A stretch of 64,000 nucleotides of DNA from Actinomycetaceae bacterium (GCA_030524055.1 JAUNHH010000004.1:124001-188000); one strand, 5' to 3'. Counted from the stretch's first letter, positions 1 to 9,158 are shown. The notes: generated from the letters alone by a model not told the origin. Translations and numbers: made by a program.

Positions 1-2
1 TT

Positions 3-698
3 GGTCGTGTTCTCGTATTGTCACCGGGAGCGAATTGGGATCTTAATGTTGACGTCTGGCGTTGGGCTGGCCCCAGCCTCGCCGATGCTTCTCCAGTTGT
101 GCGCCACCGTTTCCTTGCCTCTACATCTGACCCTGATAGCGCTGGCAGCGGCGTCACAGTCTCCTCTTTGGCTATGGCTTTGACGTCAGCCCCAGACACG
201 AAAGTCATTACCTCTCTTGCCCTTCTCGGCTTTGACACGATTGTGGTGAAAAATCCTGAGGCGCTGGCGGCACGTGTTGACGCGCTCGGCCGTGCTCCCG
301 GACTCGAAAAAGTTGGCGCCACTGATGCAGGAATGGTGTGGCGTATCCGCCCTGAGGGGCGTAGTCCCGGACGAGTCCATCTCCTCCACAGCAATTCAGC
401 AATGACTCTGCCCTCCGGCCCGATTTCTGTCGCTACTCAAATCTCGGTGAGTTCTGCCCCTGCCACCATCCTCCTGAGTGAACGTTCCGACCCGGCGTGG
501 CAAGCCACCGTTAATGGCACTCCTTTAGAGACCCTCACTCACCCGGATTTCCCCTGGATGCAGGCCTTTGCTGCACCACAATCAGGATATGTGCAGATTA
601 GTCATTCCCCCTGGTGGAAATGGCCGTGGCGTATAGCGGTCGGCCTGGCTGTTGTGGCCTGCCTTGGTGCCGCCGTACCCGTTAGGAGGCGAGGATGA
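3..698 (+). CDS. C-terminal part of a large membrane protein, probably glycosyltransferase family 2 (5' truncated)
   Basis: The reading frame is already open at base 3, so the start lies before the window. About 231 residues remain: a soluble, probably extracytoplasmic stretch ending in one hydrophobic helix (near WPWRIAVGLAVVACLGAAV) and a basic tail RRRG, which is how large polytopic envelope proteins often end. No catalytic motif lies in the visible part. The assignment rests on context: in actinobacteria a membrane glycosyltransferase gene commonly precedes DUF5719, a zincin-like gene and DUF3499, the order seen here. The stop overlaps the next start as ATGA, so the two genes are probably translationally coupled. 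It could be another multi-pass envelope protein. Confidence 0.5.
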   Translation, partial: GRVLVLSPGANWDLNVDVWRWAGPSLADASPVVRHRFLASTSDPDSAGSGVTVSSLAMALTSAPDTKVITSLALLGFDTIVVKNPEALAARVDALGRAPGLEKVGATDAGMVWRIRPEGRSPGRVHLLHSNSAMTLPSGPISVATQISVSSAPATILLSERSDPAWQATVNGTPLETLTHPDFPWMQAFAAPQSGYVQISHSPWWKWPWRIAVGLAVVACLGAAVPVRRRG

Positions 699-2359
699 CT
701 TACAGCCCCCGAAAATTTGCTCTCTCAAGCACCATCCTTATTGCCGCTGCCCTTGCTGGCGCGGCCAGCGTTGTTGGCGTGGGAAAGGGCGTTTCCACGC
801 CAGAAAATGTCATCCACGCTGTGCCGTCAACAGCTGCACGAACAGAAGCGACCCTGGGCTGCCCTGGCGCAATCCTTGACCCTTTTACTGTCAGTGACGC
901 GAATCAGCGCGCAGTGCCCTCTATGGACACTTCGCCATCGGATGCACAGTCACACAATCAGTCAGAATCTCCCGCCTCATCTGCTGCCCAGTCGGCCATG
1001 TCGGGCAGGGCAGTAGAGGCTCCCGCGTCTGGTGCGCCTGTCGATCGCCCAATGTCCGCGCGCGCAACCTCCCCAATGTCGGGGGCGCCAATGTCCGGTA
1101 CACCCTCGGCGATGTCTGGAGCTGACACTCGGGCCTCAGGTGGCGATACCGCTGCCTCGGGCGCACAAAGTGGCGCCCTCATGTGGGCATCCACCCAACC
1201 TACCCGTACCTGGAGCCCAGCCACCTCGACCTTAAGCGGAGTGCGTCATAGTGAAGGGGCACCACCAACGGGTGCTGTCATCGCTGGTTATGGTGGCGGA
1301 GAATTGCGCTCCCTGACCATTTCAGGGTGTAAAGAAGCGGCGACAGAACAATATTTTGCGATTGGCTCCACCACTCTTGGTGAAGACCTGGTCTTAACCC
1401 TTGTTAACCCATCATCGCTACCCACTCAGGTTGATATTACGGCCTTTAGCAGCATTGGCCCCATTTCGGTGCCACCTCTGGAGATTACCGTGCCCGCCGG
1501 GCAAAGTGCGGTGGTCCTGCCAGCCTCATGGATTGTGGAAGAACAGCATCCTGTCCTGAAAATTGCAGCTGATGGGCCGGGTGTTGTTGCCTGGATGCAA
1601 ACTTCAGGTATGCAAGGAGAATTGCCGCTGGGCACAGCGCGGGTTCCCTCCACAACCCCGGCGACGCAGCATGTGATCCCCGGCCTCGTTCCAGGAAAAA
1701 ATGCCACTGCCCGTGTCTTTGTTCCCGGCCCTGATCCTGCCCATGTGACCCTCAGCGTCTCGGGTGAGGATGCAACGGTCCCCCTCGGTGGGGGAGAAGC
1801 TGATATTGACCCCCAGGCGGCCCTTGATATTCCTATCGGCTCCGTTCCGAAAGGCGTATCTGCCCTTGGGGTCTCCTCAACCGTTCCCGTTGTGGTTCAG
1901 GTCCTTCACAGTGGCGAGGGCGGGGCTTTCGCTTCAACAACCTCTACCTGGGGCTCACGTGATGGTCTCAGTCCTTCAACGCCAGTGACTTCCGCGCGCC
2001 TGCCAGGTAGTACTGATATGACGGCGGCTGTTACGCAGACCCTGAGCGCTGCGCCGCTGCGCCCCACGGCTCAACAGACCGCCAGTGGTGTTTCTGAAGT
2101 GAACTCCTCACTAAGTCTGACTGCTCCGGCTGATGCCCCAGCGACAGTCACTATTGGCGGAACCACTCTTGATATTCCGGCAGGAGCAACCCGTCAGACA
2201 CCGCTGCCTGCAACCTCTGAAAATCTGTCAGCGACAGTGCCCATCCATGTCAGCGTAACGCTGAGCGCCACCACACCAACAGGCCCGCTTCAGGCGTCCT
2301 GGCCGGTAGGGACACCCAGCGCAGCCGTGGCGGCGGGCACCGTCCTCGTCAATGACTAA
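695..2359 (+). CDS. DUF5719 family envelope protein
   Basis: A 554-residue protein with an N-terminal hydrophobic segment (about residues 10-30) acting as signal or anchor. A low-complexity stretch (about 85-165) follows, in which short MSG, ASG and QSG units recur. The C-terminal two thirds is beta-rich, with repeated patterns such as TLVNPSSLPTQVDI and SAVVLPASWIVEEQHPVL, as in DUF5719 proteins. The family is restricted to actinobacteria and has no known reaction. The protein is expected outside the membrane, working with the membrane protein encoded just upstream, whose stop codon it overlaps by 4 bp. The gene carries one copy (1915-1926) of the dispersed CGAGGGCGGGGC word. Confidence 0.7.
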   Translation: MTYSPRKFALSSTILIAAALAGAASVVGVGKGVSTPENVIHAVPSTAARTEATLGCPGAILDPFTVSDANQRAVPSMDTSPSDAQSHNQSESPASSAAQSAMSGRAVEAPASGAPVDRPMSARATSPMSGAPMSGTPSAMSGADTRASGGDTAASGAQSGALMWASTQPTRTWSPATSTLSGVRHSEGAPPTGAVIAGYGGGELRSLTISGCKEAATEQYFAIGSTTLGEDLVLTLVNPSSLPTQVDITAFSSIGPISVPPLEITVPAGQSAVVLPASWIVEEQHPVLKIAADGPGVVAWMQTSGMQGELPLGTARVPSTTPATQHVIPGLVPGKNATARVFVPGPDPAHVTLSVSGEDATVPLGGGEADIDPQAALDIPIGSVPKGVSALGVSSTVPVVVQVLHSGEGGAFASTTSTWGSRDGLSPSTPVTSARLPGSTDMTAAVTQTLSAAPLRPTAQQTASGVSEVNSSLSLTAPADAPATVTIGGTTLDIPAGATRQTPLPATSENLSATVPIHVSVTLSATTPTGPLQASWPVGTPSAAVAAGTVLVND

Positions 2360-2396
2360 ATAAGGGATACGCCGGGGCACAACACCGTGAACCCGT

Positions 2397-2840
2397 CTAC
2401 TGCAGGAAGTCCTCTAATTCATCCGGGGGAATCGCAATCACGTGGGAAATGCGCTCTGCCAGAATACGGCGCACTAATGTGGGTACTTCGCCTTTACCGG
2501 AGCGTTCAATAATTGGCAGCCGGTAAATAACGATCCGATCGCGTAAACCTCGGCGCCGATCCGCAGGGAAAAGCCTGGCTAAAACCTGCGAATGATCTTC
2601 CCATTGTGCGGGCGCAGACGGTGGTACATCTTCCGTCGCAAATTCGATAGTGGAGACCGCTGGCCAGCGGCTGGTGAATAAGGCCACGGTTTGTGCTACC
2701 AGAAGATCGAAAATCTCTCGCCGAGTCCGCCACAGGGGAATCCCCGGCAAGACAATAGGTCCGCGTGGACCGCGCCCATGCCGGTCGCGGGCAGGGCGAT
2801 GCGTCGGAGATATGGGTTTGGCAAGATTCTGCTCGGACAC
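2397..2840 (-). CDS. Zincin-like (metallopeptidase-family) protein lacking HExxH
   Basis: A 147-residue protein read from a GTG start. It has the layout of the minimal zincin family: a basic N-terminal tail, a central region, and near the end a segment RRILAERISHVIAI followed by PPDELEDF. In the peptidase family this segment normally carries HExxH (as in VHELAHHFG) followed by a short acidic tail. Here the two zinc histidines are replaced by Ala and Ser and only the Glu remains, so metal binding and proteolysis are unlikely. The gene converges on DUF5719 and diverges from DUF3499, its usual partner in actinobacteria. The role is unknown; the degeneration may be general in the actinobacterial branch. 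Confidence 0.65.
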   Translation of the reverse strand: MSEQNLAKPISPTHRPARDRHGRGPRGPIVLPGIPLWRTRREIFDLLVAQTVALFTSRWPAVSTIEFATEDVPPSAPAQWEDHSQVLARLFPADRRRGLRDRIVIYRLPIIERSGKGEVPTLVRRILAERISHVIAIPPDELEDFLQ

Positions 2841-2918
2841 TCGCCCACACTAACGTCCACACGGCTAACTTTGTGGTCGCCGCACGGAAGACGCCTCCTA
2901 GTGGCGTATTGTTAACCA

Positions 2919-3443
2919 GTGATCGCGGCACGGCACTGTTCTAAACCTGGATGTAAACGCCCCGCAGTGGCGACTTTGACCTACGACTATCAGGACTCCA
3001 CTGCTGTCCTAGGGCCTTTGGCAACCTCAAATGAACCCCATGCCTACGACCTATGCGAAATCCACGCTGACTCTCTGACTGCGCCCAGAGGCTGGCAGGT
3101 CGTGCGGCTGACAACCCGTTTTGATCCGGCCCCGCCGTCGTCTGACGATCTTCTTGCCCTCGTTGATGCGGTCCGCCAAGCGGCTGCGACCGGCGGGAAA
3201 TCTTCCTCACGCGTTGCGGCGAACGACCCTGCCCCGGAAAGTCCAGCGCCGAAGGCTGCGCCCGCCGCTCCCCGCGACGTCGAATACGGTCCTTTCCGTG
3301 ACCGCCACCAGGGGCTTCCAGAAGCACAGGATGCGCAGGACACTGACCTTGGGGATATTCCTGAGCTTCCCGCCCCTTGGGATGAACGTAGAGCACGTTT
3401 CCGCGTCATTTCCGAGGACGAGGGCGGGGCTACGCAGCACTAG
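2919..3443 (+). CDS. DUF3499 domain-containing protein
   Basis: A 174-residue protein with the DUF3499 hallmark at the N-terminus: a Cys pair (HCSKPGC), the segment PAVATLTYDY, then STAVLGPLA and a YDLCEIHADSLTAPRGW segment. The Cys and His residues suggest a small zinc-binding fold. The last 70 residues are Ala/Pro/Glu-rich and probably disordered. The GTG start at 2919 is the first in frame. No Shine-Dalgarno precedes it, but TATTGT lies 7-12 bases upstream, so the message may be leaderless. The 3' end carries a full copy of the dispersed word (3418-3430), encoding DEGGA. Function is unknown; it is nearly universal in actinobacteria. Confidence 0.8.
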   Translation: MIAARHCSKPGCKRPAVATLTYDYQDSTAVLGPLATSNEPHAYDLCEIHADSLTAPRGWQVVRLTTRFDPAPPSSDDLLALVDAVRQAAATGGKSSSRVAANDPAPESPAPKAAPAAPRDVEYGPFRDRHQGLPEAQDAQDTDLGDIPELPAPWDERRARFRVISEDEGGATQH

Positions 3444-3483
3444 GCGCCAAAAGGGGGCTGTGGCTCGGCCACCGAACCCTTCG

Positions 3484-4317
3484 CTAAATCCCCCAGGTAT
3501 GTGCGTGGGCACTTTGTCTACGGATTTTGCCTTGCTCATCTTGCTGGCGTATTTTTCCCCATTCGCGATCACGCAGAATCACTAAAACGGCAGCAATAAA
3601 GCGTTCCGGGTGGGTGCCTTCCGGAGGCGGAGGACTGACCCGGTGCGCAATTCTTTCCGCAATGGAGACTGCGCCCGCTTCGCGTACATGTGGCACTAGC
3701 GAACGATTAGCCCGCAAAAAGGCCAGTGCCTCCATATGAAGATCGACGGGTAGAGGCAAAATATGCGCCGTTGTTGCCCAATATTCCAAACCCGGTGGCA
3801 TCAGTAGTGGCGGGTGGGGAATAGCTTCTGGTAGGCGAATCACCATTGTTCCTGCCGCTAAATCACCCAGGCGTTTACCCATTGGCGACACGAATGTCGA
3901 AATCGTGGCAATAGAACCGAGAGCCAACCAGATCTCTAAAATCGCGGTAATCCACCGCGTAAAAATATGGCGGGCCGTAATAATGCCACCATCATCGCGT
4001 ACCACTTGAATGCCGAAAGCCCATTTCCCTAAGGAACGTCCGCGGGTCAAAAATTCCACAGTGGCGGGAATCAGAACCATAAAGGTCACGAATAATCCGA
4101 CTTGGAGAATCCGCTTGACAGAATCTGAGGCGAATTCCAGGCTGCTCTGGAGAAAAAAGCTCGTGATAAACATCACGATGATCGTAATGTAGACATCAAC
4201 AAGGCCCGCGGCGACTCGAAGATGGGGCGAAGCAGGGTGGATTTCCAACTCGACAGCTTCACCTGTGACGATTGATTCGTCTCGGATACGCCGAATTGGG
4301 GCGACGGGAGAGCTCAT
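3484..4317 (-). CDS. RDD family membrane protein
   Basis: A 277-residue protein with two hydrophobic helices early on (YITIIVMFITSFF and VGLFVTFMVLIPATV) in an RDD-domain pattern: an acidic residue in the first helix, then RSLGKWAFGIQVVRDDGG and a third helix (ILEIWLALGSIATISTF). The cytoplasmic C-terminal 110 residues carry no known motif. RDD proteins sit in the membrane and some have been proposed as ion antiporters. The ATG at 4317 is preferred over 4344, because it leaves a 19-bp gap to the divergent SpoIIM-like gene instead of an 80-bp overlap. No clear ribosome-binding site precedes either. RDD and SpoIIM-like genes are regular neighbours of the MoxR/DUF58 operon in actinobacteria. Confidence 0.8.
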   Translation of the reverse strand: MSSPVAPIRRIRDESIVTGEAVELEIHPASPHLRVAAGLVDVYITIIVMFITSFFLQSSLEFASDSVKRILQVGLFVTFMVLIPATVEFLTRGRSLGKWAFGIQVVRDDGGIITARHIFTRWITAILEIWLALGSIATISTFVSPMGKRLGDLAAGTMVIRLPEAIPHPPLLMPPGLEYWATTAHILPLPVDLHMEALAFLRANRSLVPHVREAGAVSIAERIAHRVSPPPPEGTHPERFIAAVLVILRDREWGKIRQQDEQGKIRRQSAHAHTWGI

Positions 4318-4336
4318 ATATGTAACGCTAGCGGAT

Positions 4337-5329
4337 GTGGACATTGATGCGCTGAAAGAAGCCCGTTCTCAGGATTGGCAAACTCTTCATGACTTGTCGA
4401 CCTCCCGTTACCTTGACGGGCCAAAGATTGACGAATTGGCACGCCAATACCGTTTAGCAACGGCCGATCTGGCGAATGTGCGTTCTTTGAATCCCGATGC
4501 CGATGTGATTCGCTCCCTATCGCGAGATCTTGGCTTAGCGCGTGGCCGCCTCACGGGAGTGTCTGGCGCCTCCTTAGCGGCAATTTCAGCGTGGTTCCGT
4601 ATCCACCTGCCCTCAGCGCTGTACCAACTCCGTTGGTGGACGGTGGGCGTTATGGTGGCGTTTATTATCGTCGCTGCACTGCAGATGGCTTTTTTATTCA
4701 CGAATCCCGAGCTTTTTGCCCTCATGGGAACAGAAAGCGAATTAACCTCTTTTGCTAAACGCGATTTCGTGACCTACTACAGCCAGGATACGAATGCAGA
4801 ATTTGGTGCTTCTGTCTGGTTTAATAATGCTTTTATTGCGGTCCAATGTATTGGCGGTGGCATTACCGGAATATTCCCGCTCTATGTTCTCTATGGCAAT
4901 GCGATGAACCTGGGAGTTACAGGATCGGTTGTGATCCAATATGGCGGGGTGTGGCACTTCTTCCGTTTTATTCTTCCCCACGGTCTTCCTGAATTGACTG
5001 CGATTTTTATTGCTGGTGCAGCGGGGCTGCGAATCTTCTGGTCAATGGTTGCTCCAGGGCCGAAAACTCGCCTCCAGTCCATTGCTGAAACCGGGAGAAA
5101 AATGCTGGTTGTATCCGGTGGGTTGGTTATTCTCCTGTTTATTTCCGGCATTCTGGAAGGCTTTGTGACTCCATCGGCGCTGCCAGATGTCATTAAGATT
5201 TCCCTTGGTGCCGCAGTCACTATTGGCTTGTGGGTCTACACTTTCTGGGTAGGTGGCAAAGCTTATCGCGCTGGTAAATCTGGGGACCTGGACAGCGACG
5301 CAGGATGGTCTGCTCCCACAGCAGGCTAA
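4337..5329 (+). CDS. Stage II sporulation protein M-like (DUF95) membrane protein
   Basis: About 330 residues from a GTG start giving MDIDALKEARSQDW. The N-terminal 90 residues are helical and cytoplasmic, with the family pattern of a tryptophan-containing start, a tyrosine-rich middle and LSRDLGLARGRL. At least five hydrophobic segments follow, including VGVMVAFIIVAALQMAFLF and MLVVSGGLVILLFISGILEG. This is the SpoIIM/DUF95 architecture, here in a non-sporulating type of organism, where such proteins travel with RDD, MoxR and DUF58 genes. Function outside sporulation is unknown; membrane remodelling or transport has been suggested for the family. The gene ends at the bidirectional hairpin 5347-5390. 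Confidence 0.78.
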   Translation: MDIDALKEARSQDWQTLHDLSTSRYLDGPKIDELARQYRLATADLANVRSLNPDADVIRSLSRDLGLARGRLTGVSGASLAAISAWFRIHLPSALYQLRWWTVGVMVAFIIVAALQMAFLFTNPELFALMGTESELTSFAKRDFVTYYSQDTNAEFGASVWFNNAFIAVQCIGGGITGIFPLYVLYGNAMNLGVTGSVVIQYGGVWHFFRFILPHGLPELTAIFIAGAAGLRIFWSMVAPGPKTRLQSIAETGRKMLVVSGGLVILLFISGILEGFVTPSALPDVIKISLGAAVTIGLWVYTFWVGGKAYRAGKSGDLDSDAGWSAPTAG

Positions 5330-5346
5330 ATGCCAAAATACACATG

Positions 5347-5390
5347 AACGAGGGCGGGGCATGCTTTTTATTAGCAGCCCCGCCCTCGTT
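5347..5390. terminator. Bidirectional terminator built from two inverted copies of the dispersed word
   Basis: AACGAGGGCGGGGC at 5347-5360 and GCCCCGCCCTCGTT at 5377-5390 form a perfect 14-bp stem around a 16-nt loop. It lies between two convergent genes, which suits a two-way terminator. Each arm is an exact copy of the word found throughout the window. Confidence 0.85.
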
Positions 5391-5414
5391 AATCTGAAAT
5401 CGAATAACTGGCGA

Positions 5415-6752
5415 CTACAATTTGCCGGCCTTCTTCAACTCCAAATAGGTGTCGGATGTGCGCGCTGCCAAAAGGCCCGCATCAGTGGCCACCACAACAG
5501 CACCTGCACGACGTAAATCCACGGCACTGGCATTTTCTTCTCGAAGAACTGACGCTGCCGCAGAAGCCGTAAACACCTCTTCGGCTGTGGAACGATTCTT
5601 ATGGGCACGCGCCAAATCCGGGTCCTGCGCGGACGCCACCAGAACGACGTGACGTTGCGAAAGCCTGCGCACAGCATCAGTAAAATCCGGATCCGAGCCC
5701 ACAGGGGGAATCTCCGTAGCCAACACAATCAAAGACCGGTGGCGCACAGTCCGATCCACCTCACGCACCACCAGATCCCAATCAATGGGCTGTAACGAGG
5801 GGTGAACATCAACCAGGGACTCCGCTGTGGTGTGCATAAGGGGACCGCCACGCACTCCGGATACACGGGCACGAACCTCACGATCCACGGCGAGGAAATG
5901 CACCTGGTCGCCAGCACGATCCGCCAGCGCTGCCAGTAATAACGCTGCCTCGATCTGCGCATCCAAACGGGCTGTCGATCCTAAATCGAGCACATCGGCA
6001 TCTCCAGTCGAGGTATCTGGCGCCCCTAAAAGAAGAGCCCCTGCTCGACCTGTATCCGTCACAATCACGACATGCCGATCCCGCTCGGGCCGCCATGTCC
6101 GCACCACGAGATCTTTCGAACGGGCCGATGCGCGCCAATCAATATCACGCGGATCGTCACCACGCACATACTCACGGAGCGAATCAAACTCAGTGCCCGG
6201 ACCCCGTAAAACCGTAGCCGTTGTACCTTCTAACTCGTGCAGACGAGCCAAACGTGACGGCAGGATCTTACGAGCACGGAACTCCGGCAGGACCGATAGG
6301 TGAACGGGTGCAGAAATACTGGCCTGCCGTGCTGCCAAGCCCAACGGCCCATAAATCCGGATGGTCACATAATCTGCGGTGCGTGTACCCCGCCTGGTCG
6401 GCGACAACACCGTGGTCACGCTGCCCTTTGCCCCACCAGGAAGACGCATCTCATGGCGGGCAGGGGAGGGCTGACACGAGGGCGGCCACCCATCACGGAT
6501 CAACAAACGAATCCCACGCCGTGTTGGATTCGTCACCGTCACCGTACTTTCAGCACTTTGATCAGCGCGAATGCTGCTTTCGACCTCGCGGGAAATCGAG
6601 ACAACAAAAGGAGAAACCGCCAATACCGCATCAAGGCAGAAAATCAGGACGCACAGCAACACCCATCCCCAAACGAAGGTGGTCGAGGGGAAGAAGACAA
6701 GGGGGATAATCCCAAGAAGAACCAGGATTGCCGCGCGGGGTGACAGTGCCAT
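5415..6752 (-). CDS. DUF58 domain-containing protein
   Basis: A 445-residue protein with two N-terminal membrane helices (ILVLLGIIPLVFF and GWVLLCVLIFCLDAVLAV), then the DUF58 core with the diagnostic FDSLREYVRGDDPRDIDWRASAR (quoted here only as the RGDDPRDIDWRASAR part, about residues 190-215) and a VWA-like region (VVIVTDTGRAG). DUF58 proteins work with MoxR-type AAA ATPases in envelope or protein-complex maturation. Its ATG overlaps the MoxR stop as ATGA, so the pair is translationally coupled, and it is the last gene of a five-gene minus-strand operon. One core copy of the dispersed word lies at 6476-6485. The start is fixed by the overlap. Confidence 0.85.
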   Translation of the reverse strand: MALSPRAAILVLLGIIPLVFFPSTTFVWGWVLLCVLIFCLDAVLAVSPFVVSISREVESSIRADQSAESTVTVTNPTRRGIRLLIRDGWPPSCQPSPARHEMRLPGGAKGSVTTVLSPTRRGTRTADYVTIRIYGPLGLAARQASISAPVHLSVLPEFRARKILPSRLARLHELEGTTATVLRGPGTEFDSLREYVRGDDPRDIDWRASARSKDLVVRTWRPERDRHVVIVTDTGRAGALLLGAPDTSTGDADVLDLGSTARLDAQIEAALLLAALADRAGDQVHFLAVDREVRARVSGVRGGPLMHTTAESLVDVHPSLQPIDWDLVVREVDRTVRHRSLIVLATEIPPVGSDPDFTDAVRRLSQRHVVLVASAQDPDLARAHKNRSTAEEVFTASAAASVLREENASAVDLRRAGAVVVATDAGLLAARTSDTYLELKKAGKL

Positions 6753-8005
6753 CAGCGTGGCACCGGAACCTGAGACAGCAGGGATTCAATCACGCTGCGC
6801 GCAGTAATCCCTTCAAGGTCGGCCTCGGCGCGCAGCCCCACCCTGTGAGCCAAAGTCGGCACAGCCATCGCCTTGACATCATCAGGGGTAACAAAAGCGC
6901 GTCCCTGAAGGAAAGCCCACACCCGCGAGACCCGCAGCAAAGCCGTGGCACCACGAGGGGACACACCAAGACGCAGCGAAGGAGCAGTGCGCGTGGCGCG
7001 AACCAGATCCACCACATAGGCCAAAACCGCAGGCGAAACTTCGACCTTTGCGGCGCTTTTACGGGCAGCGAGAATATCGGCAGGGCCAGCAACGGGCCGA
7101 ACGCCAGCGCCGGCAAGTGAGAGCGGGTCAAAACCATTTTGGTGGCGAGTCAGCACTTGAATTTCATCATCGCGCTCAGGCAGCGGAAGCTCCAGTTTAA
7201 GGAGGAAACGGTCGAGCTGAGCTTCAGGAAGGGGATAGGTCCCCTCATATTCCACCGGGTTCTGGGTGGCGATCACCATAAAGGGATCATCTAAACGGTG
7301 CGTGGTGCCATCAACACTGACCTGGTGCTCTTCCATGGCTTCCAGCAAGGAAGACTGGGTTTTTGGAGGAGTACGGTTAATTTCATCGGCGAGCAGCAGA
7401 TTCGTAAAAACAGGGCCCGGACGGAACTCGAAGGATGAGCTGCCCGCATCCCACACGAGGGAGCCCGTAATATCGGCAGGCATTAAGTCCGGCGTGAATT
7501 GGACGCGTGCCATTTTCATTTCAAGACACTGCGCAAGAGTACGCACCATCAGGGTTTTTGCCACCCCAGGAACACCCTCAAGAAGAGCGTGCCCACCAGC
7601 AACCAGGGCAATGACCAGGCCTGTGACAGCGCCGTGCTGACCCACCACGGCTTTGCCGATTTCCGCGCGGAGCTTTACCAAAGAATCGCGTACCCGTAGT
7701 TCTTCCGCATTGAGCTCAGGCTGGGCGCCGCTATAGAAGGCATTTCCATTCGACGAGGGCGGGGCCTGTTGCTGTGAGGCCTGTGGGGCAGGTGCCTGCG
7801 ACGGACCTGGACCCATAGGCGCACCCTGAGGGGGAGCTGGCTGCGACTGAGGTGCAGCCGGTGCCCCAGGATAGGCGCCCGCCTGGGGATAACCCTGCAC
7901 GGGCGCAGGGTAGGGCTGGGATTGTTGGGGAGCGTGCGGCTGCTGCTGGCCGCCCCAATTCTGCGCGGGGCCCTGCGGCGTTCCAGGGTAGTTCGGATCA
8001 GTCAT
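6752..8005 (-). CDS. MoxR-family AAA+ ATPase
   Basis: A 417-residue protein. The first 125 residues are Pro/Gln/Gly-rich low complexity. The MoxR ATPase follows, with Walker A GVPGVAKT, Walker B LLADEINR, sensor IATQNPVEYEGTYPLPEAQ and the lid domain. MoxR ATPases are chaperone-like and usually act with DUF58/VWA partners, encoded directly downstream here. The start at 8005 (MTDPNYPGT) overlaps the end of the DUF4350 gene by 8 bp; the longer open frame to 8113 would lie inside that gene. A full copy of the dispersed word (7753-7765) falls in the linker and encodes APPSS in this frame. The long disordered N-terminus is typical of Actinomyces-type proteins. Confidence 0.9.
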   Translation of the reverse strand: MTDPNYPGTPQGPAQNWGGQQQPHAPQQSQPYPAPVQGYPQAGAYPGAPAAPQSQPAPPQGAPMGPGPSQAPAPQASQQQAPPSSNGNAFYSGAQPELNAEELRVRDSLVKLRAEIGKAVVGQHGAVTGLVIALVAGGHALLEGVPGVAKTLMVRTLAQCLEMKMARVQFTPDLMPADITGSLVWDAGSSSFEFRPGPVFTNLLLADEINRTPPKTQSSLLEAMEEHQVSVDGTTHRLDDPFMVIATQNPVEYEGTYPLPEAQLDRFLLKLELPLPERDDEIQVLTRHQNGFDPLSLAGAGVRPVAGPADILAARKSAAKVEVSPAVLAYVVDLVRATRTAPSLRLGVSPRGATALLRVSRVWAFLQGRAFVTPDDVKAMAVPTLAHRVGLRAEADLEGITARSVIESLLSQVPVPR

Positions 8006-9158
8006 GAGAGATTTCTTTCTCCAATCGGGACAGGTCGTCCGACAGGGCGACGAGCCCGTCGTCGGTGGTGGGGGTAGCTCCCCAGAACAATTCGCGTGCC
8101 CTAGTGGGGTCAATTCCGCGCCGTGTCAGCGCGTCATATAACGCATCACCAGAGGCCCCAGATGGCAAAGCAAGACGTGACGCGAGGCGTCCTGCTGTTT
8201 CAATACGGAGTGCCCGCGCTGCGTGAGCATGATCTTTTGCCCGGCGCAGCAAGCGCCCTCGTCCAATAACGGTTTCAATGGCAGGAACAACAGAGGGGAA
8301 ATCCTCAGGAACTAAACGCCCCAGACGACGCCCCACAGCGGCAGCCAAGACTAAGCCAGCAGCACACACCATCATGAAAGAGGGGAATAACCAATCAGGA
8401 ACGGGTGTTGGTGATTCCGCCAGTGAATCCTCAAAGGTTGGGTGGTACCAGACAATATCGCCAGTACGACTCATCACTGTCAGAGCAAAAGCCGCATTCC
8501 CGGCCTCATCAATATGCTGATTCGTCAGAGGAGCACCCACTGACAGAATCCCCATCCACGTTGATTCTGTTTCCTTCTCAGTCCAGCCATATTGCGTGTC
8601 GCCGCTGACCTGAACTGGGAAACAATTCACCCAGTCATCTGAGGAGACGATAACCCCTTCTTCAACCGGGGTTAATGCACTGGTTGCCCCGATAGATTTC
8701 GAGGTGCATTCCGGGGTTGGTGAGGAAGAAGAGGTCGCATCCACCCCCAGTTTTGTTGCCCCCGTAATGCCGGATTGGAAAGTGTTATCAAGACCTTCAG
8801 AACCAACAATGACCACTGAAGGGAGGGCACGGATATGCTCCTGCATTTCCTCATTCAAATTTCCCCCGCCAACCACCACTAATGTGGCACCCTGCCGGGC
8901 GCGCGCAATGGCATCGGTAGGGGAGTCAGCAATCCGAACACCTACCCCATGGTCACGTAAGACTTGGACGAGGGCGCGTGTCCCTTCGTCACGAGCATTA
9001 CCTGGATGAAGAGGCTCGAAACTCTCCTCCTCACGCGGCGCCAGCCAGACAACAAGGAAAGCAACAATGAGAAGCGCAATCAGCAGAAGTAATGGGCGGG
9101 CACGTTTGAGAGCTGTCAGTGGGGTGGGAGTGACAACGCTGACTCGGGTCGCTTTCAT
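7998..9158 (-). CDS. DUF4350 domain-containing membrane protein
   Basis: A 386-residue protein with an N-terminal helix (PLLLLIALLIVAFLVVWLA), a DUF4350 domain (about residues 45-220) with LHPGNARDEGTRALVQVLRDHGV and the GATLVVVGGGNL pattern, and a second helix (FMMVCAAGLVLAAAVGRRLG) before a cytoplasmic tail. The domain is related to glutamine-amidotransferase-like folds without a catalytic triad. It stands between DUF4129 and MoxR, with a 4-bp overlap upstream and an 8-bp overlap downstream, as in the conserved actinobacterial operon. It is probably a membrane component of the MoxR/DUF58 system; the precise role is not known. Confidence 0.8.
   Translation of the reverse strand: MKATRVSVVTPTPLTALKRARPLLLLIALLIVAFLVVWLAPREEESFEPLHPGNARDEGTRALVQVLRDHGVGVRIADSPTDAIARARQGATLVVVGGGNLNEEMQEHIRALPSVVIVGSEGLDNTFQSGITGATKLGVDATSSSSPTPECTSKSIGATSALTPVEEGVIVSSDDWVNCFPVQVSGDTQYGWTEKETESTWMGILSVGAPLTNQHIDEAGNAAFALTVMSRTGDIVWYHPTFEDSLAESPTPVPDWLFPSFMMVCAAGLVLAAAVGRRLGRLVPEDFPSVVPAIETVIGRGRLLRRAKDHAHAARALRIETAGRLASRLALPSGASGDALYDALTRRGIDPTRARELFWGATPTTDDGLVALSDDLSRLEKEISHD

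Noticed and set aside
4265-4344. Overlapping starts of the RDD and SpoIIM-like genes
   Set aside because: Later starts (4317 and 4337) remove the overlap and fit the families better.
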